This document shows positions 1-10,541 of a stretch of DNA of 60,000 nt, one piece after another. The position numbers were made by a program, and so were the translations under genes. The notes below the pieces were generated by a model, which saw nothing but the letters and a program-made list of their open reading frames with translations, did no database searches and was not told the DNA's origin. The DNA comes from Branchiostoma floridae (taxonomy: Eukaryota > Chordata > Leptocardii > Amphioxiformes > Branchiostomatidae). The number at the start of each line of letters is the position of its first letter. Position 1 is the stretch's first letter. The DNA is taken from contig NC_049985.1 in the NCBI RefSeq assembly GCF_000003815.2, positions 9,478,247-9,538,246 of the forward strand. The letters are read 5' to 3'.

Positions 1-720
1 GATGTAGAATGTTGTTATCAACCACAGCAATTAAATATAAAACACTCACAATCTTTTATTCAAAGTTCAGTACCATGGACAGTATTTGTTCTAACACAAA
101 TACCCTAGTTAGGCTTCAGCACCAAGGACAGTACCCTGCTGAAACACACTTACTACTTGTGTTCAGCACCATGGAGAGTACCCTGTGTAGCCACACATCC
201 TCTAAGCAGTCTTCAGCACCACGGACAGTACCCTGCTCAAACACACATCTACTACTTAGTGTTCAGCACCATGGACAGTACCCTGCTCAAACACAAATAC
301 CCTAGTTAGGCTTCAGCACCAAGGACAGTACCCTGCTGGAACACACTTACTACTTGTGTTCAGCACCATGGAGAGTACCCTGTGTAGCCACACATCCTCT
401 AAGTAGTGGTCAGCACCATGCACAGTACCCTGCTCAAACATACATCCTCTAATGACAATAGTGTTCAGCACCAAGCACACATCCCCTTAGTAGGGTTCAG
501 CACCATGGAAGTATACTGCTTAAACACACATACTATACTGAGTGTTCAACACTGTAAACAGAAACTACTGAAGTTTTGGAAGACTGTCACAACTTGTTGG
601 TATCGTTTAGGATACATGTATCAGCAAGGACTACTGTACATGAATAATGTAACAGTACTGGCTGTACAACATCAGTCACAGATAGTATGATGACCTATGT
701 GTGTTGTTTTACCCCTGTAG
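1..720 (+). repeat. Intronic minisatellite upstream of first visible TPR exon
   Basis: No coding exon is visible before 721; the stretch reads as intron of the TPR gene. From about 65 to 560 it holds a degenerate tandem repeat whose monomer, roughly 45-55 bp, carries the core TTCAGCACCATGGACAGTA followed by a CCCTGCTCAAACACA-like segment. A higher-order unit of about 197 bp is visible: the stretch starting near 94 (acacaaataccctagttagg) recurs near 291 and the next 100 or more bases follow in the same order. Copies decay towards 560. The ATG-containing core creates spurious open frames here. Confidence 0.8.
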
Positions 721-3700
721 GAGGCAGCAGAGGTGTACTATTACCTGGGCCTGTCTCACCTGGAGCTGTTCCAGTACATGGATGCACTAGAGGCCTTCAA
801 CAATGCTCTAAAGGTTTGGGTTTATCTCTGTTTTACACAATGTTAGGTCATTGCTAACTATTGATCATTTCATATTTGCCCTTTAAATCTGCTAATCATC
901 TTGCACCTTAATTGTTACAAAGGCATATAATATGAAAACCATAAAGTTCACTTAAAAAGTACATCAGTGACAAATGTGAACTGTACCATGTGACGTTTAT
1001 TATAACTCTGTTGTCCCTTCAGGTGAACCCCTCCTATGCTGAAGCATACTACCAGCGAGGTCTGACCAGATTAAGGCTGAAGCAGTCAAAGGGGATCCAG
1101 GACTTCAACAGGGCGCTGGCGCTGGATCCTTATATCTTCCAGGTTTGTATGATGTCTTCAAATGTTCACACACATTTGCAAGAAAAGTGTGTAAACTATG
1201 CATCTACATGTATGTTCTGTCTGTGTGCATTCAATTTATAACATTGCCAGTCAAATGTTACTGTTAATACTGTATCATCACTGTATGTTGTTACAGGCTT
1301 TCCTGAGCCGTGCGGCGTACTACGGTATGAAGGGACGTTACACCAAGGCCATTATGAACTGTAATGAGGCCATTAAACTCCAGCCTAACAGTGTCAGGGC
1401 GTATCTCTACAGGTCAGATCTTATAGTCAAGTTTTTTTACATGTACATACTTCATGGAATGAATAGATATATTTATCCAAGGGAAATTTACATTAAGCCT
1501 TCTTTTATGAGGCCTTTTGTAATTTGTGTGTAGTCAATACTGACTGAATTTTTGTTTATTTTAGAGGTGCGCTGAAGTACTACGTGAAGACCTACAAGCT
1601 TGCAGTGAAGGACCTGTCTAAGGCTGCCTCCATCGACCGCACCTGCTCATTAGCATACTTCAACCGGGCGGTCTGCTACCACGAGATGAAGGACTTTGAG
1701 AAGGCCCTGCAGGATTATGGGATAGTTCTGCTGCTGGAGGAGAAAAATCTCAAGGTCAGAATCTCTTTTTTTATTTATTTTTTTAATTATTTATTTAGAT
1801 TTACCACATTTGTGGAAGGATTGACATAATATTTGACTATCACCTTTTCAAGATGTCTACCCGGAGACAAGTCTGTAAGTTTGATCCACTCACACCAGGA
1901 AGGTCCCCTTTTCGATAAGTGTGGTGGGTTCTCTAATGTGCGTGGGATGTGGCTCTCCCCGAACACAGGACCTCCATTTAACATCCTATCCAAATCTTGT
2001 CAGATGTTCAAGGTCACCTTTTTCTCTACCCCCTGAGGACTTGGTCAGTAGTTTATGTTTCCCCCATGCTGTTTGGTTTGTCTGTGGTGATTTATGAATA
2101 TTATTCTTTGACTGATAGGTGCTGATCAACCGAGGCCTGCTGTACTTCGAGCAGAAGGACTACAGGAATGCTCTACAAGACTTCATGGCAGCATCCCAGG
2201 TAAACTGGATACCTTTGGTGATATCTAGAAAATAGAAACACAGATAAAGTATAACTTAACACATGCTTTGCACTTAAGAATCAGTCTTTATAAACAAGGC
2301 GTAACAAAGAGACATAAACTCTAGTTTTAGACTGATTATAGGCTTAAAACTAGTTGTTGGTTAAATCTTACTTTCAATACCATAAAAAATTGAACTGATA
2401 AGAAGATATTGTGTTCAAATCTAAGCCATATTGTAGGTGTATTTGCCTCTCAGATACAAATATGAGTGTTGTTTTTTTACCCCCATCAGGTTGATGTAAA
2501 AGACCCGAAGCTGTGCCACACAGTTGGTCTGTGTCGTCACAAGTTGGACAAGTTGGAGAATGCTGTGGACAGTTTCTCCCAGGCCATCCAGGTCGACCCC
2601 TTCTTCATTGACGCGTACATTGGCAGGGGGAATGTTTACATGGACTACGGACATGAGGAAGGGATCATCATGGCGAGGAAAGACTATGAACATGCTCTCA
2701 GACTGGATCCTACCAATGTGGCGGCCAGAGTGAACCTGGCATACAATTTACAGGCAAGGATTCAATTCAATGTCATGTTCTGCTGTTCTCCTTCTTGTAA
2801 GCTTTAACTGAGTTGTTGTGATTTCAACATTCTGTGACCCTGTACACTGTATCTCTGGCCTGTAGAATCAAACATGCCAAGGATTTGGGATTACTGTAGC
2901 ATTCTTGTAGACCAAAGAATGAAGCTGTAGTCTTAATGGTAGAGCTTTCCCATGCTGTTTTGTTGACTGCTAACAATTTGATTCCAAGAAAAGTGAGATC
3001 CCTCAGATGAAAATCCGGATGCTGCATACAAAATCATCCTTGCTTGCCATATCTTTTAAAGTTTAAACTATTTGCTGGAACAATTGTACTTAGAATGCTA
3101 TGTATTTTGACGAGAACTACAAATTGTATGAGACGATGATGTGATTGCAAGATTCTAATAGTCTCGCTAGATCCTTTTTTGGAACATAAAAAACGTATAC
3201 TTAAGTAGATTTTCTGTACATTTGACCCCTCCAGGTCTTTGGGAAGTTCATGCAGGCGTGGAGACAGTTCACTGCCGCGGTGGACATGTCGCCCAAGTTC
3301 AAACCTGCTCTGGAGGGACGTGCCGTGGTGAACCTCCAGATGAGCAACACGTACGCAGCCTGGGTGGACATCAACAATGCCGTCAAGATAGGACCATCAG
3401 CAGAACTGTACACAAACAGGGGTGTCATCAACCAGGTAGGGGTAAAACAGTTGAGACAGGCATCTTTTCATACCTGGTCTACTGTACAGACCCTCGGATT
3501 TATTTTCATGGATGCATGTGGCTTGATTTTGTCTTAATTTCCTTTTTTTTTTTTTCAATCATTCTTTATTACTTTTTGCAAAAAGAAACAACAAAAAGAA
3601 AGCATGGCAGCTACAAATACAATAAAAGAAACACATGTAAAAACCACGACATAAAAGCAATTTGTCTTAATTTCTTATAGAAACCTCAATCTTGCTATCT

Positions 3701-5906
3701 ATATTAGCAACAGATTGGCAATAATTCATGCAGATGACCATACACGTACAGCTGCACTGCATGCTGATGCATAGGATAGTCACCTTAATTCCTTACCAGT
3801 CTGGTAGCACTGACTGGTCAACACTGGACTGTTATTTTACCTTGAGCCATAAGTCAAGGTCAATAGATAAGGTTCCAGTGTCAAGGTCATGGTTAATAGT
3901 ACAAGAGTCTAGTAAAATGAATGATGCTGGGTTAACCTGTTGCTTCATGTACAGGACGAGCAACTGAGTTGGCACTATATGTAGGGTGCAGTTGTTGAGA
4001 TTACAGGCTTTCAGTCAAAGAGCTGATCACTTTTGATCAATGTAAGGTTATGATAATTTCATTTTAATAATTAGTGGAAAGATTTCAGCAGTTTCCCCAC
4101 TACTGTTTTGACAGAAATTTATACAACATATCCACACAACTAAAGTTCATAAGCTTGGGAAGCTTTCGAGACACACTCTGTCCCTTTATCAACCCGGTAG
4201 ATCTCATCTTGGAGTTTTGTTGTCACGTGACGGTTGATAGACATTGTCACGTGACAAGACACAATCACAAACAGGTCTGAGATAGTGGCACCCGCTGTCC
4301 CTGTTCAAGGTGCACTGATATTGTGTTGTCATTTTGCAGTTCATGGATGATTACACCAACGCCATCAAGGACTACAAGTCTGCCCTGCAGCTGGACCCAA
4401 CCTTCTCCCTCGCCTACTTCAATGCTGCTAACCTGTACTTCCACATGAGGCAGTTCCTACAGGTCAGAACCAGTTTAGGAATGGTTATTAACTTTGAATT
4501 TCTCAGTTGTGAATACTATTACATGTTTTTAAGAGAATTTTATGGAGAGAATGGGTGAAATGTAAAGTTCAACATTGCAGTTGCATATACAATAGTTACT
4601 GTATTTCGGAATTCTGCAATATATACCCTTGTTTATGAAAGCCTGTTGCTTGAAATGTTTAACTGTTGAGACCTAAATGACCAAAATGTAACTCATTTTT
4701 ACCATTTGTAGGCAAAGGACTTCTTTGACAAGGCTGTTCAGTGTAACCCTAAGGACGAGTCTGCCCATCTCAACAGAGCCATCACAAAGGTGGGTGAACT
4801 GAAGTACTTCAAAGTAAACTTTTGATCCGTGCAAACCAAAATACCTGAAAATGGCTAGTTTTTCACTGGAACGTGTTATCTACCATACTATCCTTAATGC
4901 TATGAATGTATTATCTAATAGTAATTGTATGGCATAATGATATTTATATATAGATACTTTTTGGCAAACATCTTTCAGCCCAATTTAAAGCTCTTTTTGA
5001 GGCTGTTTTGTAGGGAGGAGTGGCATATCTACGAAACAATACACAATAGGCTAAGACAAGAGGAAAATATATGTTTTTTGTTGTTTGTTTCAAGGTGATG
5101 TTGAAAGACACCAAAGGTGCCCTTGAAGATTTCAAGATGGCCGCCCAGCTCAGTCCCTACTCGGCCCACGTGTACTTCAACAGGGGGAACCTGTACGCTG
5201 GCCTGAAACAGTATGACAAGGCTGAGAAGGACTACACACAGGGTGAGTAGGAGACTGTGACTACTGTTCTGTGATCTTTCTCATGCTGGAAACTGCATAC
5301 AATAGCTAGAATGGTTCAGCGATAACCAACAGTGCATCTGTGCCAAATCTTCAAGTTTACATCCTGTTGCATATAACCTTTTTCTTCCATCTGCAAATGG
5401 CTGTTGTGTAGAATAAGCAAAAGGCTGTTGTGTAGAATGAGAAAAAGGCTGTTGTGTAGAATAAGCTGTTGTGTGAGTACTTGCAGTCTATTGTTCCTAC
5501 TGAGAAGTTTACATTGTACCAGTATGTGTACGAGTGTACTAGTATACTGGTTTCTTGCTGTGACCACCACCTTATTATCTAAATCAAGCGTGGTAAATTT
5601 GGTTAGAATTGTGTTTTTCTTTTGTGGGGTGCTTGGAAACATTCTTGATCTGAAAATAAGTTTGTTTGTTTGTTTTTTCAGGTTAGTTGGCAGATTTCCT
5701 ATCAGACCTATGCAATTTGATAGTAAATAGATTTATAAATGTGATGATTTTTCCCTCCAGCCCTGTCCCTGCAGCCTGATGACGCGCTGGTGTACAAGCG
5801 GAGAGCGGACGTACGCGGGAAGCTGTCCCGTACACAGGACGCCATCCAGGACTACAGGAGAGCCGTGGAGATCCAGGCCAGGATGCAGAGGATGAACGTG
5901 CACTAA
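721..5906 (+). CDS. TPR-repeat protein, C-terminal eleven exons (TTC6-like)
   Basis: Exons (plus strand): 721-813, 1023-1142, 1297-1412, 1565-1754, 2119-2199, 2490-2753, 3235-3435, 4340-4462, 4712-4789, 5095-5242 and 5761-5906 (TAA at 5904-5906). All phases join cleanly; every intron starts GT except the one after 2753, which starts GC. The product is a chain of 34-residue TPR units: the alternation of AY-x-RG-x-x-Y with A-x-x-DF-x-x-A-L-x-L-D-P is seen in nearly every exon, for example YYQRGLTRLR, AFNNALK, AYIGRGNVY, AYFNAANLYF and VYFNRGNLYAGL. TPR arrays fold as antiparallel helix pairs and act as protein-protein scaffolds. No signal peptide, membrane segment or enzyme domain is visible. 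The protein ends shortly after the last repeat (RMNVH). The array length and C-terminal position suggest a TTC6-type multi-TPR protein, but the N-terminal part lies outside the window, so the orthology is only tentative. Confidence 0.85.
1796..2036. repeat. Dispersed repeat in TPR intron, related to the SINE at 14167 and to 35757-35865
   Basis: The left part (ttaccacatttgtggaagga, about 1801-1900) recurs at 35760-35860 in a GRAF intron, with shared GATTGACA and TTTGATCCACTCA blocks. The right part (about 1925-1995) is the reverse complement of the SINE interior at about 14330-14400, sharing GTGGCTCTCCCC and GACCTCCATTTAAC. It is therefore a composite or older relative of the SINE family, inserted in the intron between the exons ending 1754 and starting 2119. 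No coding content is supported. Confidence 0.65.
2754..3234 (+). other. GC-AG intron of the TPR gene
   Basis: The upstream exon ends TTACAG followed by GCAAGG rather than GT; the acceptor is CCCTCCAG just before 3235. Both flanking exons are phase 0 and both continue TPR repeats, so the intron is well supported despite the rare donor. No in-frame GT donor nearby keeps the repeat. The rest of the intron shows no other recognisable feature. Confidence 0.7.
3436..4339 (+). other. TPR-gene intron with two GTCACGTGAC palindromes
   Basis: The intron between the exons ending 3435 and starting 4340 is mostly AT-rich, with a T run near 3543-3556. Two identical 10-bp palindromes containing the CACGTG E-box lie at 4222-4231 and 4246-4255, 24 bp apart. 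No coding exon was identified. Confidence 0.5.
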
Positions 5907-6365
5907 CAACTGTCCTGACCTCTACAGATCTGCACTGATCTGAACTTCTCCTGTTGAAATGCACATGAATTGATCATATGCAATGCACTGCTCTTTATCA
6001 TTTGTACAATAGAGGTCTATATTCTGGAATCAGAAGATCCTCTTTAACATTTTTGTGCCTTGAAATGGTGAAGGTGTAAAGAAAATTGTACAAAGTGACT
6101 TTTTGAAGAATTCTGCCGTTGTACAGTAATGTGTTGGGTGTGTATCCATCAGAACTAGATGAATTGTACATCAGCTAGTAAAAGATTTTTTTATCCCACA
6201 TCTTGTACTTCAGGTGTTTGCCTGTGTAAAAATAAACTGGTTCATCACTGTAAATAGAAGACTGTATAGTGAGGTGGAGTTCTATGCAATTGTTACACTA
6301 CGAGTGTTGTAGCATAAATACAAGCCACTGTTTGAATTCTGGAATAAAAGCACTAACATTACCTG
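5907..6365 (+). terminator. 3' UTR and poly(A) signals of the TPR gene
   Basis: After the TAA, two AATAAA hexamers are present, at 6231-6236 and 6343-6348, the second in GGAATAAAAGC. The stretch between the stop and these signals has no open frame of note and fits a 3' UTR of about 350-460 nt. A GTTT-repeat microsatellite at about 6379-6413 lies just beyond. The sequence from there to about 6790 holds nothing recognisable. Confidence 0.6.
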
Positions 6366-6789
6366 CAGTTTGTTAATTCGTTTGTTTGTTTTTGTTTGTT
6401 TGTTTGTTTGTTTGGAATGGAGATGAAACAGGCTTGATAGCAAATAGCAAATGCAGTGATAGTAGATAGTTCTAGATTCAGCTGCCCAATGTTAACTGTC
6501 TTGGGCCCTTGGCATCCATTCTGCTCACGACTTGATAAAAGTCCTAACACGTTTCCATCGAATAAAGATGACATAACAGGAAGGCTGCGCCCGTTGCCCT
6601 GTGGAACATATCGCTTATGGTGATCTCTAGAACAATGAATTTCCCATGAAATTATTTCAGCATTATTTCCAATTGGATGCCCTGAATCTTCGCAACGCCG
6701 GACGTTGTCTCACATTTTCAGTCAAACGTCTGGTTGCAATTGCAGTGTGTGTGTAGTAGATGCTACCGTGTGCCTTGGCGTGCGTTGTG

Positions 6790-8200
6790 AGTCTTGCCAT
6801 TATATATATATATATATATTGATGCCATTATCACTAACCGGCTGTCTTTCAAAACGCAAACTGTGAGATCCCTGTCACAATCCCAGCATGGCTTCTTACC
6901 GAAGCGCTCAACTGTCACAGCTCTGATTCAGATTCTTCAGACCTGGCATGAGGCACTTAACAGCAGTCCAAAGCTCGACATTCATGCAGTCTTCGTGGAC
7001 TTTAGCCGAGCATTTGACACTATAGACCATGGGAAACTACTTTTATCATTGGCAGATTTCGGGGTGAGACGGAATTTATGGCTGTCCATTCGTAGCTACC
7101 TGGAGGGAAGGACCCAACAGGTTAAATGGGGTGCCTGTTTGTCTGGAGCACGTGACGTTCTGGCAGGCGTGCCGCAAGGAGGTCTGCTGTCACCGTTGCT
7201 TTTTGTGATTTGCATAAACTCACTGGATCTCAGCTTGCCGTCCTCTGTGATTCCAGTTAAGCACGCAGACGACCTTACGAACTCGGAATTACTTATGGGT
7301 CATCTTCCAGGTCAAACCCAGAGGGCCCTGGATGCAGTTATGAACTGGGCTGTACCTTTCAACTTGTCGGCAAATGGGAAGAAAACAAAAGACATGATCA
7401 TTAGCGCGAGGAGAAACGACAATCTTACCGTACCCCCACCTCCCACAGTAGATGGTCATGACATTGAGCGTATGACTACCTTCAAACTTCTCGGCGTTCA
7501 CGTCTCAGCAGACTTAACATGGGACGCTCACGTACACTACATGTTGACTAAGACCCGCCCCAGAATCTACTACCTTGCAGCCGCCAAGAAAGCTGGACTC
7601 TCTTCAGACGTCCTTGTGCAAATCTACTTGTCATTTATTCGGCCCATCTTGGAATATGCGAGTCCTGTCTGGGGTGGTCTGCCAAATCGCCTTAGTCACA
7701 TGCTAGAAGCCGTGCAAAAACGATGCTGCAGAATCATTGGCATTTCTTCGGATTCCATGCCGACGTTGTCGTCCAGACGCGACGAAGCCACCTTACGCAC
7801 TTTTCAGAGTGTCTTGGCTGATGAAACTAATCCCCTGAACAGCTTCGTATCACGCAAGTCACACAGTGGCTATGGACTTCGCCGTGACAGACAGGTCATG
7901 ACTACCCGTAGTCGAACAAAAAGACATGAACTATCATTCATACCGAGAGCTATGAAGCTGCTAAATGATACTTAGTATGCTGGAACTTATTCCTATATCT
8001 TAACTGCCTGTTGTTCGTTGTTGTCCTTTTAACGATCCATTTTATCTGTAAGTTTTAACTGAATTTAGTATTATTGCAAATTGGAGGCACTTGTATATTG
8101 TTATATGCTTTTAAATTAGTGTGTGAAACTTTGTGAACCTCGCAATTCAGCCGATTGGCTGCAATGAGTTTCGGTTAAATAAACCATTACCATTACCAAA
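6790..8200 (+). mobile_element. 5'-truncated non-LTR retrotransposon (LINE)
   Basis: The element carries a partial reverse transcriptase frame (6794-7975), a short 3' UTR and a tail of CCATTA-type repeats at about 8184-8197 instead of poly(A). Such short-repeat tails are typical of CR1/L2-like clades. No endonuclease domain or ORF1 is present, and the 5' boundary lies in or near a TA microsatellite at 6801-6820, so the copy was truncated on insertion or by later rearrangement. It lies between two genes and has no visible effect on either. Confidence 0.8.
6794..7975 (+). pseudogene. LINE reverse transcriptase fragment with damaged active site
   Basis: The 393-residue open frame begins inside the RT domain (QHGFLPKRST, typical of RT block 1), continues with FVDFSRAFDTIDH (block A with the first catalytic Asp), GVPQGGLLSPLLF (block B), then HADD at residue 157 where YADD/FADD is expected, and ends with a thumb-like FIRPILEYASPVWGG region. 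The first roughly 20 residues come from the flanking TA-rich sequence and are not part of the protein. The Tyr-to-His change at the catalytic box plus the missing endonuclease indicate a non-functional copy, although the frame is still open. The family resembles the CR1/L2/Jockey group; the exact clade was not determined. Confidence 0.85.
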
Positions 8201-9577
8201 TGTACTCGCTAGAACGACATGATCTGTTAGTTACGTTAAACCTCAAGAAACCATGCCCGGAGGCAAGGGGAGGCAAGTACATGTTTGTTAGAGTAACAAG
8301 TGAGTTATATCTGAGTAGTTACCATCACAGTATGTTTTATACACTTTAAACATCATGTCTTAAAGTGTTTTTTTTTTATTCATGGCTTTCTGCAAAAAGG
8401 TGTCTATGAAGCCTGGTTTCTAATTTCCTACAGCCACACGTAGATATGATGCATTGATTGTTTTTCTGTCTGCGTGCGTCACTGTGTGGTTGTGATTTGA
8501 TTAGAGGAATGACATTTAACGTTACAATTGTCACTGTGAAAATGATTTTTAAAGTGGCCATGTCCAATTTCAATCAAGAGTAGGAAGTTGAGCCTATTGT
8601 TTCGACCGAGTGTAAAATTGGTAGAAAATAAACGAAAAATACACCCACTAAAGTTACTTTTGTTCATCGGTTATTTTCCAAATCTATGAGCACTTGTAAA
8701 GTTGAAGTACAAAAAGATAAATGATATAATGGGACTATAGAATAACATTGTATATCTAAAAATGTTGATGATTTTAAAAATAGAGCTCCCCTGCATACTG
8801 TCGTATCCTGCATGATTGAAGCAGTCGCCACAAAACGGCACTGGGGACGCTGGATTCATCAAACACCATTTTGATGTATCGATTTACATAGAAATACCAG
8901 ACCAACCGAACATACCATATACCTGTCTTTTACTAGATGTGGTGAGCAAGTCATAATAAATGATAAATAATTTGATTCTTCTTTTTATATCCTTTAATTG
9001 TACATGTATTGGTAACTTCAAATACCCCCATAAAGGAACGGTTCGTCCCAAATATTGCATCACCAAATTCAATCAAAGTCTACCTTTTACACTACATAAC
9101 CATAGCCTTTCATATTTCATAAGGTTCACTACCAGATGTCAGTCAGCACAAAAACCTACGACTGATAGCAGGGGCGTCAGTGTTTCGTCGCCCCTTTTGT
9201 CTCCCTGTGCCTGAACCTGAAGACGACCTGGACCCTGAGTTCGATCTGCTATAAAAGTCACACTGTGAGTACAAAATCTAACACGAAATGCATTTTCAAA
9301 AAGCTGACCGTTCATTAGATCAAAGTGAGCATGAAATTATAGTTTTTTTGTCAATTTGCATTGAGTTACAAAGGAATTATCAGCATTTTGATGCATGAAC
9401 AAAGACTATTACTTGCTACTCTATTGAACATTTTATTACACGTATTAGTAACCACTTAAAGAAGTGAGCTCGCCCGAATGGACGTAACACCACCAGGCCG
9501 CTGTGTCTGGTTGTAGTTGTACTATTCTGTTCTCCAAATTGCAATTGTATTGATCTTGTCTTTGTCAGCAGGGCTAG

Positions 9578-9658
9578 CCCTTTGTAATAGCCACAGGCTA
9601 GTAGGGCAGCCATGGCTGTGCGTGCTGAACAGCCAAACCAATAGATAAATAAGTAGTT
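9578..9658 (+). mobile_element. 3' fragment of the SINE family seen complete at 14167-14686
   Basis: AATAGCCACAGGCTAGTAGG, then GCAGCC and a GGCTG block, ending in AAATAAGTAG, matches the 3' end of the complete SINE (about 14622-14680: AATAGCCTACGGCTAGTTGG, GCAGCC, then AACAAATAAATG). The upstream 100 bp (from about 9470) may be a diverged body but could not be aligned by eye. Confidence 0.65.
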
Positions 9659-9927
9659 TTGCATCGCACATTATTTTTTTAAGCAGACTTTCCTTTAGCA
9701 TGGTGAAAGTGACGACCGAAGAACCAAGGTAAAATTATTAGCACCATCATTTTGCACTCACATGCCTGCCATTGCTATTTTCACCTTCATCATGTATATT
9801 CTAAATTCAAACGCCATGAGCAGGTTGTCGAGTTAAACGTGCGGCATATTCAGAGATAACATGCTCGTTCAACATGTAAGTTTACAAAAAGATATCGATC
9901 ATTTTTTGGTTTCTTACAAACTTACTC

Positions 9928-9931
9928 ACAC

Positions 9932-9988
<57 letters not shown>

Positions 9989-10015
9989 TGTGTGTGTGTG
10001 TGTGTATACAGTGTC
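9928..10015. repeat. Compound CA/TA/TG/AG microsatellite
   Basis: Consecutive runs of CA/TA, TG, AG and TG dinucleotides. The apparent reading frame across it (Cys-Val and Arg-Glu runs) is a by-product of the repeat and not a gene. Confidence 0.95.
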
Positions 10016-10541
10016 ACACACACTCAAGTTAGAGAAACTAAAAGAAAGAAAGAAAAAGAAACAATAGTGTGTTCTGATTTATGCAAACACCAAAATTAAT
10101 AGTACGCAGTCACATGTTGCAACACTGGTCGATATAGCAATTACGTACAAGTGTAGATTTAATTGAAAATGTCTGGTGCTCGAAATTGGAGGTTACTTGT
10201 CTTCGCTGAATATTCATCTTCCCTCCCTTTTTCACTGAACTTGGCAAATTATGGCTTGATATGCTGAACTAGTTAACTTTTTTACGTTAATTTTCGAGGA
10301 TGCCGAAAATACACAAAAAGTGAATGATTGAAACAGGTTTGAAAACAAACATAACGACATTCGCTGACAGTAGTTGGTTGGTTGATAGATTTGGTTGAAT
10401 GGACAAGTTTGAATGTATATACAATATTCATTCGTTTATTTTTTTCTACTTATGAATCTTCAGGGGAATCCCTTCAGTCAAGTGATTGATTTCCATTTGA
10501 GCCCGAAGCATAAATCCTTGAACACACGCAGTCCATATCCG

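Larger units (their letters stand above)
8201..10541. other. Intergenic stretch with SINE remnant and microsatellite
   Basis: No conserved gene is recognised. The promoter and any 5' non-coding exon of the following NHL gene should lie here: a splice-acceptor-like TTCAG ends at 10463 just upstream of its first exon. A SINE 3' remnant sits near 9580-9655 and a compound dinucleotide repeat at about 9928-10015. The remaining sequence is AT-rich without visible structure. Confidence 0.5.

Noticed and set aside
65-560. CRISPR-like array
   Set aside because: Repeats are degenerate and contiguous without unique spacers, and the context is a eukaryotic intron.
3222-3680. 152-codon plus-strand frame over a TPR exon
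   Set aside because: Out of frame with the TPR repeats and running into the intron; the correct frame is 3235-3435.
9861-10067. Small frame over the dinucleotide repeat
   Set aside because: Produced by the microsatellite only.
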